Positions 24,016 to 34,654 of a DNA stretch of 64,000 nucleotides are shown here, piece by piece. The position numbers were made by a program, and so were the translations under genes. Positions within the stretch are counted from its first letter, which is position 1; every line of letters starts with the position of its first letter. The notes beneath the pieces are model-generated. The model ran no database searches. It was not told the origin of the DNA and saw only the letters and a list, made by a program, of their open reading frames with translations. This DNA is from Fereydounia khargensis (Eukaryota > Basidiomycota > Ustilaginomycetes > Urocystidales > Fereydouniaceae): positions 278,187 through 342,186 of the forward strand of contig JAOCZO010000014.1 of assembly GCA_026413255.1 (NCBI GenBank), given 5' to 3'.

Positions 24016-24547
24016 ATGGGGAAACGAAGCGCGCAGTGCAAGTTCCCCGTTGCCAGGATCAAGAAAATCATGCAGGCCGACGAGGATGTTGGCAAGGTCG
24101 CTCAGGCTACACCCGTCCTGATCTGTAAGTAGAGTCAAGACTTGCTATCAATCGTAGGCTTGTCAATGTCCGGACGTGCTGACCGAGTATCCTCCACTTC
24201 TACCATTGGCCAGCCAAAGCACTCGAGCTCTTCATGGAGAGCATCGTCCAGGAAACAGTCAAGGAGACCCGAAGCCGAGGAGCCAAAAAGATGTCCATGT
24301 ACCATGTGTGAGTTGGTCGCACCAAACCTCTTGATCATCCGTGCATCCGTGCATCCAACGTTCAACACTGACCTCCTCTCCTCAATCCGACCCTGACAGT
24401 AAGCGCACCGTGCACTCGAACGAGAACTTTGATTTTCTCAAGGACATTGTGTCCAAGGTGGCCGACCCTGTTGAAGGCACTGAACAGACGGGCGACAACC
24501 GGGGTGGCAAGCGGCGGAAGACTGCCAAGGCCGAGGATTCGGAATGA
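24016..24547 (+). CDS. BUR6: NC2 alpha (DRAP1/Bur6) histone-fold repressor
   Basis: Exons 24016-24124, 24214-24307 and 24400-24547; 116 aa. The gene has no long open frame because the exons are short; I built it from the splice sites (GTAAGT...GGCCAG, GTGAGT...GACAG). The protein is a histone fold: [20 protein letters not shown], then [16 protein letters not shown] and the final helix [11 protein letters not shown]. These segments match DRAP1/Bur6 better than NF-YC or CHRAC subunits. A short basic tail GGKRRKTAK follows. Role from the family: it pairs with NC2-beta, binds TBP on promoter DNA and blocks TFIIA/TFIIB entry, acting as a global regulator of polymerase II. Confidence 0.9.
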
Positions 24548-25474
24548 GGCAAAGCAGCCATACTCGACACGCCATCTCGTGCCCTTCATGTATTTGACCA
24601 TGTACTCGCATTCTTGTAACATTATAGCAGCAGTCGCAGCAATCTGTCCCTGTCCAAGCGTCAAGCGTCCAATTGCAGGGTATCTCAATAGATCAATGCC
24701 GGCCGACACACAAGCCCCTGTCATGCCACCAAGCAGGATTGAGCCTGTCTGGCCGTTTGCCCGATTTGATTGACACTCGGAACCCCTGGCTGTCTGGCTG
24801 GTGCCTGTAAGTGGGGGAGAGGGAGAGGGAGAGGCGCGCGCCTTGCTCTCGGCTGGCTGAGCCACCTAGACCAGCGAGCGAGTCCGGTGTGTGAGCATGA
24901 GCCAGGCTGGGATTGAAAGCGGGAATCGTGACAAAAAAAGGGACAAGCAAGCAGGCAAGGGAGCCAGCCAACCAGCCAGCCAGCCAGCCAGCCAGCCCAG
25001 CGGCAGGCAGACACGCTCAGGCTCTCCCACCGCTGCTGCTGCTGCTGCTGCTGCTGCAACTGCGCGTGGAGGTCCCAGTTCAGACAGGCAGCAGCTCGAG
25101 GGCCAGGCAGACACCAGAGACGCACAATTCAGGCAGGCAGCTGAGGAGCGCCCGCACACAGAGAGTGTGGCCAAAGACACCCTCCCCTCTGTCCCTTTTC
25201 CAGTGACATTTCCATTTTACAAGTTGCACCTTCTCCTTCTCCCCTACCTTTCCTTCGAACCTACACGCCATATCGGCAAGGGACACTTCACGACTCGTCT
25301 CACACTCAACGCACCTACATTCCGGAACATCCAACACCGCCACATCTATCGGCACGCCACCTCTCTTCTGCGGAAAGCTCGAGGACCAGCATCTGCTCAG
25401 CCCCCTGCTTCCGTGTGGCGACCACGTCTCTTCTCAAGTGATACTCACCTCTCCGAGTCCGACACATACCCAAC
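24548..25474. other. Gene-free region upstream of RAB5
   Basis: It includes the NC2-alpha 3' end, (CCAG)6 at 24972-24995 and a GCT tract at 25032-25057, then a pyrimidine-rich leader. Open frames here (for example 24891-25583) are read through the repeats and are rejected. Confidence 0.6.
24972..24995. repeat. (CCAG)6 microsatellite
   Basis: Six CCAG units, close kin of the CAGG tracts, followed 36 bp later by about eight GCT triplets (25032-25057). Confidence 0.95.
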
Positions 25475-26620
25475 ATGTCTGCTGCTCAACAAACTCAGGC
25501 CGCCGCTGCCGCTGCCGCTGCCGATGGCGCCGCTGCTCCACAGAAGCCCTTCCAGACCAAGCTCGTCCTGCTCGGTGCGTTGAAATCGCGTGCTACGCAT
25601 GTTCTCTTCTGCTGTACTGACTAGGCATTGTCTTTCTCGTCGCTTACTATCAGGCGAGGCTGCGGTAGGCAAGTCTTCCGTTGTGCTCCGCTTTGTTCAG
25701 AATGACTTCCAGGAGAACAAGGAGCCTACTATTGGCGCTGCATTCCTCACTGTAGGTGTCACGCCCTTTTCATCGCTCTGATTGCATCACGCCCTTCCAT
25801 CGCCTGCTCACCTCAATCTCTCCCTTTCTGTGCCCTCTAGCAAAAGTGCCGTCTCGAGGACCGTTTGATCAAGTTTGAGATCTGGGACACGGCGGGACAG
25901 GAGCGCTTCCACAGCCTGGCACCCATGTATTACCGCAACGCCCAGGCCAGCGCCGTTGTCTACGATGTCACCAAGGCGGTAAGTAGAGCAAGCATACGTC
26001 ACATCATGCGACACGATATCTGACTCGATTCATCACTACCCTTGCCAACGTGATACAGAGCTCGTTCGAGAAGGCCAAGTCGTGGGTCAAGGAGCTCCAG
26101 CGCCAGGCTAACCCCAACATCGTGATTGCTCTGGTCGGCAACAAGGTTGACCTGCTCGGCGAGTCTTCTGGCTCGAATGCTGACGAGAACGACGAGGACG
26201 ACGACACGGCGACCGCCACTCCCGAGGCTGGCGACAGCAGCTCGCTGCGCGCTGTGCCCAAGGACGAGGCGGAGGCCTATGCCAAGGAGGCTGGCCTGCT
26301 CTTCTTTGAGACAAGTGCCAAGACCGGCGAGGGTGTTGTTGAGGTATTCACGGAGATTGGTGAGTACAATGCTCCGAGGGAATCCTGCTGTTCTCCCACC
26401 ATCCCAGGCGACGCAATGGTCGAGCCGCTTTCTGACCCAAAACTCCCTCTGATTGGACCCAACTACAGCCAAGAAGATCCCAATCGACCTTCACCTCGCA
26501 CGTAGTGCTGCTGCGGCAGCTACAGGCGGTGCTGCGGGAAGAGCGGGCGCCGGTGGCCAGGGCGGCGCTGTGGACCTGAACGCCAACAACCAGCAGCGAC
26601 GCGATGCTTGCAACTGCTGA
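25475..26620 (+). CDS. RAB5: Rab5-family small GTPase (Ypt51/Vps21)
   Basis: Five exons: 25475-25574, 25654-25751, 25841-25978, 26059-26359, 26469-26620; 262 aa. All G motifs are visible: P-loop GEAAVGKSS, switch [35 protein letters not shown] and [14 protein letters not shown] and the [17 protein letters not shown] segment are diagnostic of Rab5. The C-terminus ends CNC, a CXC site for double geranylgeranylation. Role: early endosome fusion and vacuolar sorting. Two departures: an Ala-rich N-terminus, and an acidic insert of about 35 residues between NKVDL and the ETSAKT region ([10 protein letters not shown]), which makes the protein longer than the usual 200-220 aa. Confidence 0.95.
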
Positions 26621-27508
26621 TTCTTGCTCGCTCGCTCGGCTTTCCTCCCAGCTATAGATGGACACCCCCGATGCGTCCAGCCTGTCCTCTTCCTGTTTTC
26701 CCCTGTTCCCGTTGCATGGATACCTGTATATATTGTGGCTGGCTTGGCTTTTGCCCCCAACTCGCTGCCTCTTCTCCCATTTTGACTCTCTATATCTCTC
26801 GCGCCGTACGTTTTGCAACCAACGATTCGTTTCGATTTGATTTGGACCCGATACGAGCCGATCTGCAAGTGATATACAGTGACTGTGAAAGAGAGAGGGT
26901 TGAGGGTGACGCTACAGTACAGCACAGTACAGTACAGTCCGGTCCCCTGCAGTCTGATACTGTCCAAAGGTGTGATTTTACTCTGTGAGTGTTTCAGAGG
27001 GTGACACCTGGGTCGGGTTTGGTCTGGTTTGGTTGGTTGGTTGGGGTGGCTCGCCCGCCATTGCGTGAGTGCTCTGACAAGCTCACCCCTCACCCGACCG
27101 GCCAAACCGAAAGAGGGGAATCAAGAAAGGCTTCCACGTCAGACGCGGATTTTCGGTTGCTGGCAAGGATCAGACAGGCAGGCAGGCAGGCAGGCACAGG
27201 CGGGCAGGCCACGCGCCTTGGGCTTTGGCTGAGCGCCCCGTGCATTGTAGCGTTGGCGGGGCGTTTCTTCTTCCAGCTCAGCAGCGCTCTTTGGGCCAAG
27301 GAAACCAACACTCTCACCAGCGACTTCTACTAACAACACCATCACAACCATCACGGAAACCACAGTCTTGAGCTCAAACAAGGGAAAGCTTCAGCCCAGC
27401 GTACCGCAGCACCGCACAGCGCTGATACACCTTCTTCTCTCAACCACTTGTAGCAAAGTCACCACATTCGTTTGATTCACACAAAGAGGGTGCCGTCAGC
27501 TCACCGTC
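26621..27508. other. Gene-free region upstream of LHS1
   Basis: It contains a dense cluster of TACAGTA/GTACAGTAC elements at 26911-26938 and (CAGG)5 at 27175-27194. The final 200 bp are a CA-rich leader to LHS1. No coding frame is supported. Confidence 0.6.
27175..27194. repeat. (CAGG)5 microsatellite
   Basis: Five CAGG units about 315 bp upstream of the LHS1 start. Confidence 0.95.
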
Positions 27509-30226
27509 ATGAAGCTGCGCTCCTCCTTTGCCAGGATGGGTTCCTTCGCCCTCCTCGCTTGCCTCGTGGCCCTCGTCACACTGACCCAGCTCGCTGCTCC
27601 CGTCAGTGCAATGGGCGTCGTCGCCTTCGACTACGGCACTGAATGGATGAAGGTTTCCCTCGTCAAGCCCGGTCTTCCGTTTGATGTAGTACTTGACCGC
27701 GACTCGAAGCGCAAGATCCAGTCAGCTGTGGCGTTCAAAAAGTGGGGCATGGATGAAGAGGTCCTCTTCGGCAGCACCGCCTATGCTCATGCTACCCGTG
27801 AACCCAAGCAGACCTTCTATGCCCTCAAGACCCTCCTTGGCAAGGGAATGGGCCCCCAAGACCAGTCCTACCGCGACCAGCTCTCCTCAATCTTTGGTAA
27901 CGACATTATTGCTTCCGAACGTGCTACCTGCGCCCTCAAGCGCCCATATGAGAAGGACGACACCTCCTCCCTTCCCGTCCTTTCCGTTGAGGAGCTCGTC
28001 GGTCTCCAGCTTGAGTATGCCAAGAAGCTTGCTGAGGAGACAGCTGGTGAGAAAGTCGCCCTTGCTCTCCCCGCCAACTTCAACATTGGCTCCTTCGGCG
28101 GTCTCGACACCGTCGTCACCGTTCCCGCCTTTTTCACAAACGCCGAGAGGCAGGCGATCCACGACGCTGCTGCCTTGGCCGGCTTCCGACCCAGGCTCGT
28201 CAGCGATGGTGCTGCCGCTGCTGTCAATTACGCACAGACCAGGAGCTTCCCCCAACCCGAGCGACACCTCTTCTACGATGCCGGCTCTGGCTCCGTCAAG
28301 GCAACTGTCGTCGAGTTCTCCACCCAGGCCATCACCGCTGACTCGATCCTCTCCATTGGCTCTACCCAGAAGGAGGCTGTCGTTGTCAATGTGCTCGGTG
28401 TCGGCTGGGACCGTGATGCGGGTGGTCTTACCTTTGACTTGATTATTCGTGACATTCTCGCCGATCGCTTCGATCAGCAGCATGGCTCAAAGTTGAGCAG
28501 CGGCTCAATTCGCACCAACCACCGCGCCATGGCTAGGCTCCTCAAGGAGGCCAATCGCGTCAAGCACATTCTCTCCGCCAACGAAGCTGCCAACAGCGGT
28601 GTCGAGAGCCTTGCTGAGGATATCGACTTCCGCACCACTATCGACCGTCAGACGTTTGAGGGCAAGGTTACCGAGCGCGGTCTGGACAAGCGGTTCCCGC
28701 AGCCCATTGACCGAGCACTCAAGAACGCCGGCCTCTCGCTCAACGACATCAAGTCGGTCGTCCTGGTCGGTGGTACCACACGAGTACCTCTCGTCCAGGC
28801 TGCGCTGAAGCAGGCAGGCGTCCCGGACGACAAACTCGCCCAAAATGTCAACGCCGACGAGGCTGCCGTCATGGGTGCTGCATTCTATGGCGCCAGCTTT
28901 AACCCGCAGTTCCGTATGAAGGCTATCCGGGCCTATGATCTCATCCCTTACGCCGTGACTATCAAGGAGCAGAACGGCCTTGAAGAGACCATTTACCCTG
29001 CAAAGTCTTACGAGGTCGAGGGCGTCCTTCGCACCTACCCTGGCCAGACCGAGGACTTTACATTCGATCTTTCGTACGACATCAGCGCCGCCAAGGATCT
29101 GGGCAAGCGTGACCGCGCGATTTCGACGATCGAGGTGACTGGAATCTCTGAGGCACTCAAGACTCTCAAGGAGAACAACGAGCTGTCCAGCGTTGAGACG
29201 AGTGTCAATGTGACGATCGTCAGCAGGCCGCTCGGAACCTACATGGTGGAAAGCGCATCGCTGACTGTCAAGCCCAAGCCTGGTGGAATCGCTGGAGCAC
29301 TCAAGAGTTTCTTTGGTGTTGTCACACCCAAGAAGGATGCGAACGCGACCAAGTCTGACAATGCGACCGACGCTGACGAGGCGACAGCAAACGAGTCTGA
29401 CTCAGAAAAGGACGACAAGGACACGATCAGCGAGGTGCCTGCCAAGGACAAGGTATTTAAGCTGACCGCCAAGACTATCCCGACCAACGACCAGATTCGA
29501 CCAATGACTGGTGAGCAGCAGAAGACGTCAAAGGACAATCTCTGGGTGATTGGCCAGGCAGCCATGCGCAAGGCAGCTCGCGAGGAGGCACGTAACGCGA
29601 TCGAGTCTTACATCTACCGAGTGCGCGATGTGCTGTACGACCCCGTGTTTGAGCGCATCTCCAAGGCGAGCGAGCGCGAGGCGATTGGCAACAAGGCGGA
29701 CGAGCTGGCCGAGTGGCTCTCGGATGAGGGCGAGCGTGCGGACACGTCTGCGCTCAAGCTCAAGCGTGCCAGCCTGGAGAGCCTGGTCAAGCCGCTCGAG
29801 GTGCGCCTGGAGCAGTCCAAGACCCGCAGTGTTGCGTTTGACATGTTCAGCCAGGCGCTGGTGGACGCGCGTGCGTTTGTGGCTGAGGCGCGGGCCAACC
29901 TGACGGCAGCGGTGGCTGCCAACGAAGGGTCCAAGTACAGCAAGACAGAGCTGGACTCGCTCGAGTCGACGATCGAGAAGGACGCAGAGTGGTTTGAGAA
30001 GGGCAAGGTGGAACAGGCCAAGCGGGGAGAGGACGAAGATCCAGTGCTGCTCAGTGCGGACCTGGACAAGCGGAGGAAGAAGGTGGAAGACTCGATCACC
30101 AAGATGAAGAAGAGGCGTATCCCCAAGACGAGGCCCGCTAAGAAGAAGGAGGCCGAAAAGGACAAGGGCAAGGACAAGAAGGAGGAGCAGGAGCCCAAGA
30201 AGGGCCAGACGCACGAAGAACTGTAA
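27509..30226 (+). CDS. LHS1: ER Hsp70-like chaperone Lhs1/Grp170
   Basis: Single exon, 905 aa. A signal peptide (hydrophobic 11-30, APVSA cleavage) is followed directly by the Hsp70-type ATPase start VVAFDYGTEWMKVSLVKPG. Further nucleotide-binding landmarks are LVSDGAAAAVNYAQ, VLGVGWDRDAGG and VVLVGGTTRVPLVQ. The substrate-binding part has a long acidic loop (about 610-650) and a helical lid, then a Lys/Glu-rich tail ending HEEL, an HDEL-like ER-retrieval signal. Length and the divergent DYGTEW motif place it with Lhs1/HYOU1 rather than Kar2. Family role: nucleotide exchange factor and holdase for Kar2/BiP in translocation and folding. The start codon is supported by the signal peptide. Confidence 0.95.
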   Translation: MKLRSSFARMGSFALLACLVALVTLTQLAAPVSAMGVVAFDYGTEWMKVSLVKPGLPFDVVLDRDSKRKIQSAVAFKKWGMDEEVLFGSTAYAHATREPKQTFYALKTLLGKGMGPQDQSYRDQLSSIFGNDIIASERATCALKRPYEKDDTSSLPVLSVEELVGLQLEYAKKLAEETAGEKVALALPANFNIGSFGGLDTVVTVPAFFTNAERQAIHDAAALAGFRPRLVSDGAAAAVNYAQTRSFPQPERHLFYDAGSGSVKATVVEFSTQAITADSILSIGSTQKEAVVVNVLGVGWDRDAGGLTFDLIIRDILADRFDQQHGSKLSSGSIRTNHRAMARLLKEANRVKHILSANEAANSGVESLAEDIDFRTTIDRQTFEGKVTERGLDKRFPQPIDRALKNAGLSLNDIKSVVLVGGTTRVPLVQAALKQAGVPDDKLAQNVNADEAAVMGAAFYGASFNPQFRMKAIRAYDLIPYAVTIKEQNGLEETIYPAKSYEVEGVLRTYPGQTEDFTFDLSYDISAAKDLGKRDRAISTIEVTGISEALKTLKENNELSSVETSVNVTIVSRPLGTYMVESASLTVKPKPGGIAGALKSFFGVVTPKKDANATKSDNATDADEATANESDSEKDDKDTISEVPAKDKVFKLTAKTIPTNDQIRPMTGEQQKTSKDNLWVIGQAAMRKAAREEARNAIESYIYRVRDVLYDPVFERISKASEREAIGNKADELAEWLSDEGERADTSALKLKRASLESLVKPLEVRLEQSKTRSVAFDMFSQALVDARAFVAEARANLTAAVAANEGSKYSKTELDSLESTIEKDAEWFEKGKVEQAKRGEDEDPVLLSADLDKRRKKVEDSITKMKKRRIPKTRPAKKKEAEKDKGKDKKEEQEPKKGQTHEEL

Positions 30227-30669
30227 ACCGTGCCTTGTCATTCTTCTTTCCTGAATACAGTAATCTAGAAGCCCCGCAGATGGATGCTGGAGTGTGTGCT
30301 GTGCTGCGATCGGGACGTTTTCTCCTCCCGTGTCAGATCCAACTTGGTAACGAGCTGATAATACAGATCGTCGGAAAGGTCTATTCAAGTACCGTATAAC
30401 AAAGATACTGCTACTGCTACGCGATATGATGATACTGTACAAGTTGCGAGGATGCGATTGTTGTTGAGGATGAAAAACTGCGAGTTAGTTATTGCTGAGA
30501 CAATTAGACGAGATACGGTGAGAGAGTAGGGATGGATGATACGGGGACGGAACTAGGTCAAACATCGTAAGCCATAGAAACATGGAAAACGTTCTGAACC
30601 TTTTCGTTACCATTCGGGTCATGCCTGGGAGCAGTATGCTGGGGTTTCTCGGGGGTTATTGGAGTGGGA
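30227..30669. other. LHS1/HNH tail-to-tail interval
   Basis: Both genes end here (443 bp). ATACAGTA near 30258 and TACTGTA near 30430 are the only recurrent motifs seen. Confidence 0.6.
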
Positions 30670-31935
30670 CTAAGAGTTGCTGTTCTTGTCGCTGCCGCCA
30701 TCGCTGTGGTCGTCCTCGTTAGACTTGGCGGCAGTAACGCTCTTTGCCCAAGTCAAGATAGCTTCATGGCTTTCAAAAAGGTGATAGGACGAAGTGTCAA
30801 GTTTGTCTGGAACATACGGACGCTTGCGAGGGTTGGTCCTTCTGTCTCCATCGCCAACGTCCCCTTCAGACACAGGGGCATTCATATCCTCTTCGTATCT
30901 TGAGGCACTGCCCCGAGTCACGTCCGAGCCCGTGTGACGCTCATCACGCTGGAGCAAATCCAGGTTGAAACCCTTGCTCCAGTCCCGGAGCGCTTGTGTG
31001 CCAAAGTGTTTCCCAAAAGTCGAAGCAGCACGGTAAGACCAGATAGCCTCAGGAGGCCAAAGAGGATCGTCATCTTCAACAGCTGCGCCTCTCATCCAGA
31101 CATGGTCTTTGAGCATGTGGCTCAATTGGACCGAAAAGACCTTGCATACTTGATATTCCCCAGTCTGGCGTTGGACATTGTAGTCATTTGGGTTGCGGTC
31201 CGAATCGAATCCAAGATTTGGGAACGGGACCATGGCAATCAAGCCAGCATCCCAATTTTTGTGGATGTTCGGGGCGAGCAGAACCAGGTTATGAGGGATT
31301 TGACGGTGGTCCAAAGGGAATTGTGGTCGATCTGAAGGGGGGAGGTTGAGGAAGAACCTTGATTCTAAATGGTGGAAAATCACCTCTACAATACTGGGGC
31401 CGCGGCGAAAGGGAATCAGGTGGCACACATGATAGTTGTATGCCTTCGGGTTGCTCAGTTGACATGCATGTATGTCTCGGGCTTCGACAGCTTTGAGGTT
31501 TTCCTTGGGTACAGCTGGTGGTCCTCCTCGTCCTGTTGGGACCGATGCCAGGAAACGGGATGGGTCCAAGTCCTTGAAATAGACCGGGAATAGCTCAGTG
31601 GTTCGAAAGAGGACAAAGTAGTCGCCGCAATAGAGCTGGGTAGCTGGAGACAGGGGCATCGAATCGTCGTCCTTGGCAGCGTAGACGTGGACATCGTCGG
31701 CCCCAACGAGGGCTGCAACAATGTATCGGATGAATGCAACGCTGCCAAGCTGCTGAAGACTGAGAGTGAGGAGGAGGTGAGCGGGAATGTTGAGGATTGG
31801 TATCCATGCGAGTGTCGGCGACGGGGCCTCCGTGGTGGGAGATAGGTGAGCATACACCACTAAAGAATTGAGCGGGCGGGGAACTTGTCTCTGATCAGCA
31901 TCCAGACTCAGACTGTGCGATTGCTGGTGAGACAT
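30670..31935 (-). CDS. Putative HNH-nuclease-domain protein
   Basis: Single exon, 421 aa from the ATG at 31935 (MSHQQSHS). The frame is open further upstream (to 32061), but that part looks like leader. Residues about 185-290 resemble the fungal HNH_2-type module: a Cys followed by YNYHVCHLIPFRRG (the CHLIPF position is where AHIIPF normally stands), a middle helix, then IPHNLVLLAPNIHKNWDAG, matching the N-L...IH..(F/W)D end of that fold. The tail is acidic with a basic RKRPYVPD patch. Such proteins are common and expanded in basidiomycetes, and their function is unknown. Nuclease activity is not demonstrated by the sequence, because the first metal residue is Cys-His rather than the standard pair. 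Confidence 0.6.
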   Translation of the reverse strand: MSHQQSHSLSLDADQRQVPRPLNSLVVYAHLSPTTEAPSPTLAWIPILNIPAHLLLTLSLQQLGSVAFIRYIVAALVGADDVHVYAAKDDDSMPLSPATQLYCGDYFVLFRTTELFPVYFKDLDPSRFLASVPTGRGGPPAVPKENLKAVEARDIHACQLSNPKAYNYHVCHLIPFRRGPSIVEVIFHHLESRFFLNLPPSDRPQFPLDHRQIPHNLVLLAPNIHKNWDAGLIAMVPFPNLGFDSDRNPNDYNVQRQTGEYQVCKVFSVQLSHMLKDHVWMRGAAVEDDDPLWPPEAIWSYRAASTFGKHFGTQALRDWSKGFNLDLLQRDERHTGSDVTRGSASRYEEDMNAPVSEGDVGDGDRRTNPRKRPYVPDKLDTSSYHLFESHEAILTWAKSVTAAKSNEDDHSDGGSDKNSNS

Positions 31936-32328
31936 GTTTTCATAGCGGTGGACGAAGAAAGCATGGTGAAAGGTGGTGCTGGAGACAGGGGAGGAAGGAG
32001 GAATGATATAGATGACGGTGATGGATGATGAGTGGAGGCAAAGCTGTGATTGCTGAAACAACTAATTTAACACAACTTGGCTTAGTAAGAAGTCGGTTGG
32101 GCTTTCTGGCTGGACACGTAAAAGTCCCAAGCGACACGCATTTGAGGCACTGCCACTACCTTCACATCACATCACATCACATCACATCACATCGGCTTTA
32201 GCTCTGGCTCTGGCTCGGCTCGGCTGCGCTGCACCCACTACGCCTTCTAACTCAAACACTGACGAAGACAACGACGACTACGGTTTTTCTCTCCCACGCT
32301 CTCCCTAAGCAGGGGATATTCACATAGC
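31936..32328. promoter_or_regulatory. Divergent HNH/DNAJC11 promoter
   Basis: 393 bp holding six CACAT units (32163-32193) and a TCGGCTCGGCT stretch. No coding frame is supported beyond the possible N-terminal extension of the HNH gene. Confidence 0.6.
32163..32193. repeat. (CACAT)6 repeat
   Basis: Six perfect CACAT units between the two divergent genes. Confidence 0.95.
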
Positions 32329-34654
32329 ATGCCGCCGCCCGCTGCTGCCACGGTGCAGGACTTTGACGAGGACGACCCATACGCACCATATACCCCGTCT
32401 CCCCGCTCATCAGCCGGGCCTTCGCGACCGCCACCACAGTCACAAGCGGAGGCTTCAACAAGCAGCAGCTCTGGCACTCCCCGCACCGGCGCTGGCACTA
32501 GCACTAGCACTAGCACTAGCACTAGCACTAGCACTGGTACGAGTGGCCAGGGCAGCTACGACTCGACTCGTAATGCTTCCCGACGTGAGGAGAGGGAGCA
32601 CGAGGTGGAGGACGATGACGAGCCCCTTTTTGGCGGGCGGCCCTTCCGGGATGCTCACGATCCTGACTCGAAGCAGACACCGGGCGCGGAGTCGGATGCA
32701 TCCAAGGAGGCAGATAAGGAGGGTCTCTACGCCATTCTCAACGTAGACAAGGAGGCGACCGAGGAGCGGATCAGAGACGCATACAAGGCACTAGCCGTTG
32801 TCCTCCACCCAGACAAGCATCAGGACCCCGCGCGCAAAGCAGCTGCCGAGTCCCGCTTCAGGGATGTGCAGCATGCTTACGAGGTGCTGACAGATCGAGA
32901 GAAGCGTGCCGTATACGATTACTTTGGTGAAGAGGGTCTCAAGTCATCCTGGACCGTCTCCCTACGAGGACGATCACCCGCCGAGATGCAGGCCGAGTTT
33001 GAGCGAGAGTCTCGACGTCGACAGGCTGCTGATGCCGAGAGCCTCGTCAAGTCCAAGGGAGACTTTACTGCGCATATCGATGCTACTGCCCTCTTCATCG
33101 ACCAGCGACGCATCCCCAGACTGAAGGGCACCGACCCTTTCCGACCCATCACCGCTGTCGACCGCTTCAACCGGATCGGCTGTACCCAGTTGATAGGCAA
33201 GCACGGCTTTGACACTCAGGTCACCAACACCACTTCGCTCAATCTTTCTGGCCAGATGGTCAGTCGTGGTGGCATGGGTGGTGGCAACCTGGTGGGCACG
33301 CTCAAGACCCACTGGAGCCCACGCCTCTTCTCCGAAGTGTCCATGACCATGCTGCGGCCGCAGATTATTACAACCAAGGGTCAGTTCACCCTCGACCAAA
33401 ACTCGTTCTTCACCTGGCAGAGTACACTACAGACTTTTGCAGTGCCCCCAACTCTCAACCTCACGTACGGCCAGCGACTGTCGAGCAAGTCCAACATTAC
33501 CGGGTTCACCGCTGTTCGGACGGGCACGTATAGTCTCGGGCCATGGGGCAAGTCGCTCTCGCCACAGGCAATGTTCCGACGTGAACCGGCGGTCGTGTCC
33601 GTCGGCATCACCAAACAAGTGGCTGAGGGCAAAGGATGGACAATGCAGACAAGCGTGTCGCAGGTAGACCAGAGCATCAGCGTCGACTACTCCACCAAGG
33701 TACTTGGCGGTATCAAGGTGCGAACAGGTTTCAACCTTGGCACCGGATCTGGCCTCAATGCTTTCACCAACGGCGAGCGACGACTCACCGAGACGGTGCG
33801 ACTAGGCCTCGGAGTCAACTTTGGTATCCCCGGCGGTGTCTCGTTGCGTGTCAAGGTGAACAGGCTGGGCCAGCGCGTGACCGTCCCCATCTTGCTTTCG
33901 CCCGAGTTCCGATCCGACCTCGTGATCCTGTTCACCGCGCTTCCCGCCATCTCGTACACAGCGCTGCACCACCTGTACCTTCAGCCACGGAAGCGAAAGC
34001 GCCTCACAGATCGACTGTCCAACCTGCGTCGGGAGAATCAGGAGATGATCGCTCAGCGACGTGCTGCAGCCGTCGAGGCGTGCGAGGTGCTGCGCGAACA
34101 GGCACTCAAGCGAGCAGAGCAAGAATTTCGCCGCGATGGTCTGGTCATCATCGAGGCGCATTATGGACGGCGCGATGCATTCCCGCCGCCGCGTCTCGGA
34201 ACTAGCACCGACCTCTACGCTGTGTGGGAGGAAGAGAGGCAGAACAGCACCGTGCCAGTACAGGACGACGAGGCAGACGAGCTCGTGTGGGACGTGCGTA
34301 TCCCGCTCCAAGCTCTCGTGGGCAAGGGTCAGCTCATCATTCCCGGCGGACGTACCAAGGTATGTTGACTAACAAGAAATCGGCTTCGTTCTTGTCTGTG
34401 TAAGGGTACTGACACCACACCTGCCCGTTACAGTCCAACATTCTCGGCTTCCACGACCCGGTCATGGGCGAACGCAAGCACCTGCGCGTTTGCTACCTGT
34501 TCCGCGGCCAGCTGCACGAGACGGTCATTGAGGACGTGGCTCCGTTTGCCGCACCCCTTCGCTGTGAGTTGTGCCCATTCCTGCTAGACGCACACTCGAT
34601 GTTATCCAGTATCCGTACTGACGACTGTCCTTGCGATCAGCACACCAACTATGA
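32329..34654 (+). CDS. DNAJC11-like J-domain protein
   Basis: Exons 32329-34359, 34434-34563 and 34641-34654; 724 aa. An N-terminal low-complexity region includes a Thr-Ser repeat coded by ACTAGC units (about 32497-32532). The J domain spans about 134-205 (LYAILNVDKEATEERIRDAY, HPD present in VVLHPDKHQ). A beta-rich middle (NRIGCTQLIG, TLKTHWSPRLFSEV) follows, then the C-terminal DUF3395-like region ending APLRSHQL. The third exon codes only the last few residues; its terminus resembles my recollection of animal DNAJC11, which supports the splice. Family role: mitochondrial outer-membrane J protein associated with MICOS/MIB and cristae organisation. Without the last intron the frame would run on about 70 residues of unrelated sequence. 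Confidence 0.85.

Noticed and set aside
24891-25583. 230-codon frame upstream of RAB5
   Set aside because: It runs through (CCAG)n and (GCT)n repeats and overlaps the true RAB5 start in another frame; the Rab5 exons are unambiguous.
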